This document shows positions 61,629 through 64,000 of a DNA stretch of 64,000 nucleotides, piece after piece; within the stretch, counting starts at the first letter, position 1, and every line of letters begins with the position of its first letter. The notes under the pieces were generated by a model. The model was not told where the DNA came from, searched no databases, and worked only from the letters and a program-made list of their open reading frames with translations. This stretch comes from Labilithrix sp. (GTDB lineage Bacteria; Myxococcota_A; Polyangia; Polyangiales; Polyangiaceae): contig JAHBWE010000019.1 of NCBI GenBank assembly GCA_019637155.1, positions 1-64,000 of the forward strand, given 5' to 3'. The translations under genes were made by a program, and so were the position numbers.

Positions 61629-63092
61629 TCATCGCAGCGCGTGGTCGACCACGCCGTCGACGTGGGCGGGGCGCGCGGCGGGGACGAGCGTGTCGCCGGC
61701 GACGCGGCCTTCGTGGCAGATCCCGCCGTTGCAGGTGGTGACTTGCGCGTGGGGCGGGGGCGGCGGCGCGCCGTGGCAGCTCCCGCACGTCGTCGCTGTC
61801 GCGGCCGTCCACGCGGGGGCGCGCGTCGCGCCGCCGGCGCCGTCGTGGCAGTAGGTGCCGGCGCAGGTCTTCGTCGCGGGATCGTAGCTCGCGCGGCGGC
61901 CGCCGCGGACGGCGAGGCCGGTGAAGCGCACCGCCGCGAAGCCGCGGCCCTCCGGATGGCGCGCGCCGGGCGGCTCGTGGCACGTCTCGCACGGGACCGG
62001 GCGGCCGTTCGCGGGCGACGCGTGCGCCGCGTGCGCGCCGGTGGCGGGCCACGGATCGTCGCCGCGCCCGTGGCACGCGCCGCAGCGGCCGCTGCCGTCG
62101 CCGAGGTCGACCTTGCCGTTCATGTGGAGGGCGCCGCCCGCGATCGCCGTCCCGTCCGCGTTCGCCTCGTGATGGCACGTCGTGCACGTGCCGAAGTAGT
62201 GGTTCGGCGGCGGCGAGAAATGGCAGTCGTTGCACGTCACCCTTGCCTCGCCCCACGCCGGCGCGGGCCGCTGTCCGCCGCGCGCGTGGCAGGTGCCGGC
62301 GCATCGCTTCTCGTTCGGATCGAAGCGCGCGGTGCGGCCGGCGACGGCGTAGTCGAACGCGACGTCGACGTAGCCGTTCGCGTGGACGCCGCTCGGCGCG
62401 CCGGTGCTCGGCGTCGGATGGCAGGTCGTGCAGGCCAGCGTCGTCGCGTGGGCCGCGTGCGTGCGGTCCTCGCGCTCCTCGGGATGGAAGCAGCGGCTGC
62501 GCGGCGGATAGGCGCGCGCGCCGTCGCCGTGGCAGGTCCCGCACGCGAGCGCGGCGGCGGGCTCGGCGTGGCAGCTCGCGCAGGACGGAGCGCCGGGCGC
62601 GGGGCGCGCGCCGTCGTGGCACGTCGCGCACGCGTCGGCGTCTCGCGCGTCGAGCATCGGCGCGTAGCGGCGCTCGCGGAGGAAGCGTGCGTGCCCGTCG
62701 CGCGAGCGCGGATCGGCGAAGCCGGCGGGATGGACGCCGCCCCCGCTCCGCGACGCGCCGTCCGCGATCCACGTCGCGAGCGTCGCGCGCTCGCTCGCGG
62801 TCGCGACGTCCGCGTGGTCGGGCCGATCGAGCGCGGCGAGGATCGGCGCGACAGTGTCGCTCGATGCAACGGCGGCGGCGCGATCGCCGCCGACGCAGCC
62901 GATCGCTCCGATGTACGTCTCGGCGCTCCAGCTGCCGGCCGGCGCAGCGCCGCCGTGACAGCGGACGCAGCGCGCGGCGAAGAGCGGCGCGACGTGATCG
63001 GTGTACGTGACGGGCGCGCGGCGATCGTCCGTTCGCTCGCACGCGGCGAACGCACCGACGGCGCCGAGGACGGCGAGCGGCCAGAAGCGCAC
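61629..63092 (-). CDS. 13-haem lipoprotein cytochrome with CX3CH/CX4CH sites
   Basis: A 487-residue lipoprotein (signal ending AFAAC). By count thirteen haem-type sites: ten CX2CH, one CX3CH (CAGTCH) and two CX4CH (CAGTYCH, CNGGICH). It matches the CxxxxCH/CxxCH-domain proteins of Geobacter-like surface cytochromes. GTG start two bases after a predicted sigma-54 start site. Divergent from the collagen-like cytochrome gene. Confidence 0.85.
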   Translation of the reverse strand: MRFWPLAVLGAVGAFAACERTDDRRAPVTYTDHVAPLFAARCVRCHGGAAPAGSWSAETYIGAIGCVGGDRAAAVASSDTVAPILAALDRPDHADVATASERATLATWIADGASRSGGGVHPAGFADPRSRDGHARFLRERRYAPMLDARDADACATCHDGARPAPGAPSCASCHAEPAAALACGTCHGDGARAYPPRSRCFHPEEREDRTHAAHATTLACTTCHPTPSTGAPSGVHANGYVDVAFDYAVAGRTARFDPNEKRCAGTCHARGGQRPAPAWGEARVTCNDCHFSPPPNHYFGTCTTCHHEANADGTAIAGGALHMNGKVDLGDGSGRCGACHGRGDDPWPATGAHAAHASPANGRPVPCETCHEPPGARHPEGRGFAAVRFTGLAVRGGRRASYDPATKTCAGTYCHDGAGGATRAPAWTAATATTCGSCHGAPPPPPHAQVTTCNGGICHEGRVAGDTLVPAARPAHVDGVVDHALR

Positions 63093-63104
63093 TGGCGCAT
63101 CGTA

Positions 63105-63120
63105 TGCAATTGTTCGTCCG
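63105..63120 (-). promoter_or_regulatory. Sigma-54 promoter of the 13-haem gene at 61629
   Basis: CGGACG-N5-TTGCA on the minus strand; predicted start site 63094, GTG at 63092. No ribosome site between. Confidence 0.65.
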
Positions 63121-63166
63121 ATCGGAGCCACGACCGAAAAGGACGACGCGCACCGGGACGCCGACG

Positions 63167-63179
63167 CGCAAGACGTGCG
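63167..63179. promoter_or_regulatory. CGCA-N5-TGCG palindrome
   Basis: CGCAAGACGTGCG, about 80 bases before the leftward and 98 before the rightward predicted start site, the classical enhancer distance. A degenerate copy (cgcaaagcccgcg) follows at 63186. Confidence 0.5.
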
Positions 63180-63244
63180 TCGACGCGCAAAGCCCGCGCT
63201 GCGGCGGCGCGCGCGAGCGCGACAAAAGCCTGACGCTGGACTCA

Positions 63245-63260
63245 TGGCGCGAACTTGGCA
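63245..63260 (+). promoter_or_regulatory. Sigma-54 promoter of the collagen-like cytochrome gene
   Basis: TGGCGC-N5-TGGCA with GG/GC spacing kept; predicted start site 63271, ATG 63276. Confidence 0.55.
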
Positions 63261-63275
63261 TAAGGCTCCTCCCTC

Positions 63276-64000
63276 ATGAGATTGACCCGTTCGCTCACCC
63301 TCGTGCTCTTGCTCTCCGGCGCCGGGACGGTCGCCGCGATCGCTGCGTGCAGCAGCGGCGACGACGGCGCAGCCGGCCCGGCCGGTCCCGCCGGCCCTGC
63401 GGGCCCGGTCGGCCCCGCGGGCCCTGCCGGCGCGGATGGCCTGCCCGGCTCGATCGCCGACGCCGGCAACCCCTTGACGCAGGGGGCGTGCACGACGCCC
63501 TGCCATACGTTCAACGGCGTCGTCGATCAATGGCGCTTCAGCCATCACTCGCATCCGCAGAACAACGAGATCGGCACCGGCGCGTGCGGCAACTGTCATG
63601 GAATCGACGGTCTGCAGCAGCGGCTCGCCGGCAACTACGTCGTCGCGCCCGACGCCGGCACGCCGGTCGGCGTCGAGAAGGGGCACGTGAACTTCACGAC
63701 CGCGTCGGGCACGGTCGCGGAGATCAGCTACGGCGGCGCGACCACGATCGGGCGCATCCACTGCTCGACGTGCCACGACTTCAACGCGACGAACGATCCG
63801 CACGTCACCGGGAGCTACTCGCCGGGACAAGCGCCGCTCCGCGTCCCCGGCGGCGTGGACGACGAGGTGCTGATCGAGAAGACGCCGGGCACGCCGCCGC
63901 TCGTATCGACCGGCACGCCGGTGAAGTACCGCGCGGCGAACACCTGCGTCTTCTGTCACAAGTCGCGCAAGGACGTGACGCTGTACATCGGCGCGAACAA
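63276..64000 (+). CDS. Collagen-like lipoprotein multihaem cytochrome (3' end outside window)
   Basis: The first 241 residues are visible; the frame runs past the window end. Signal MRLTRSLTLVLLLSGAGTVA with lipid Cys in AIAAC. Then a collagen-like Gly-X-Y stretch (GPAGPAGPAGPVGPAGPAG, about residues 33-50), a stalk that could form a triple helix. Haem sites so far: CTTPCH (CX3CH), CGNCH, CSTCH, CVFCH. It would project a cytochrome from the outer membrane. Confidence 0.85.
   Translation, partial: MRLTRSLTLVLLLSGAGTVAAIAACSSGDDGAAGPAGPAGPAGPVGPAGPAGADGLPGSIADAGNPLTQGACTTPCHTFNGVVDQWRFSHHSHPQNNEIGTGACGNCHGIDGLQQRLAGNYVVAPDAGTPVGVEKGHVNFTTASGTVAEISYGGATTIGRIHCSTCHDFNATNDPHVTGSYSPGQAPLRVPGGVDDEVLIEKTPGTPPLVSTGTPVKYRAANTCVFCHKSRKDVTLYIGAN

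Noticed and set aside
61641..63233. Plus-strand open frame of 530 codons over the 13-haem gene
   Set aside because: Antisense of CxxCH codons yields Ala/Arg/Val-rich sequence without family character, while the minus strand has 13 haem sites and a lipobox.

Overview
The window is very GC-rich bacterial DNA (well over 70% GC by eye). Several features point to a Myxococcota/Polyangia-type deltaproteobacterium: dense two-component and Ser/Thr kinase signalling, many sigma-54 (RpoN) regulators, many lipoproteins, GTGA/ATGA translational coupling in most operons, and multihaem cytochromes. The lineage is inferred from gene content and style. No rRNA, tRNA, CRISPR array, insertion sequence or phage was recognised.

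Layout. 1-3.5 kb: end of an efflux adaptor, a DUF1697 gene with an odd tail, small lipoproteins, an ArsC-like protein and a PhyH oxygenase. 3.5-9.9 kb: six coupled genes on the minus strand, running REC-Ser/Thr kinase, hybrid PAS histidine kinase, lone receiver, REC-histidine kinase, REC-EAL (c-di-GMP phosphodiesterase) and an unknown protein. 9.9-12.8 kb: a radical SAM/SPASM enzyme with a small Cys-rich partner (RiPP-like), facing a PepSY membrane protein across a Fur-box-like site, plus a PhyH remnant. 12.8-17.5 kb: a sigma-54 activator divergent from a sigma-54-driven NfeD/flotillin/flotillin operon. 17.5-19.6 kb: a membrane sulfatase-type protein.

19.6-27.6 kb: a complete cbb3 oxidase operon (ccoI, S, NO fusion, Q, mono-haem P, G and a SafE-like protein). 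27.7-29.9 kb: hemerythrin-NnrS-CopD-like operon. 29.9-34 kb: a CBS/Cys-rich protein and a secreted cytochrome/DUF1501 operon. 34-35.35 kb: gene-free tandem repeats. 35.4-42.4 kb: hemerythrin, two CBS/stress operons with universal stress protein and phosphofructokinase, and a cyclic-nucleotide-binding nucleoside kinase. 42.5-46.8 kb: an ABC/FtsX/HlyD exporter. 46.9-52.2 kb: a globin-coupled histidine kinase, an NtrC-type regulator, an AAA phosphotransferase-like kinase and a universal stress protein. 52.2-56.1 kb: a GAF histidine kinase and a stressosome (protoglobin RsbR, RsbS, RsbT, ATPase-PP2C). 56.1-64 kb: a multihaem cytochrome cluster (NapC/NrfH type, beta-barrel, 13-haem, 27-haem, 13-haem and a collagen-like lipoprotein cytochrome).

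The unifying observation: from 27.5 to 63.3 kb almost every operon starts with a -24/-12 sigma-54-like promoter, often only a few bases before the start codon, and many intergenic regions carry the palindrome CGCA-N5-TGCG. The globin histidine kinase/NtrC pair has the same signals and is the obvious candidate controller. The gene set (universal stress proteins, CBS proteins, hemerythrins, phosphofructokinase, an Rv2004c-type kinase, cbb3 oxidase, cytochromes) resembles the mycobacterial DosR dormancy regulon, but appears wired to sigma-54. It would let the cell respond to low oxygen, using cbb3 oxidase and possibly an outer-membrane cytochrome conduit for electron disposal.
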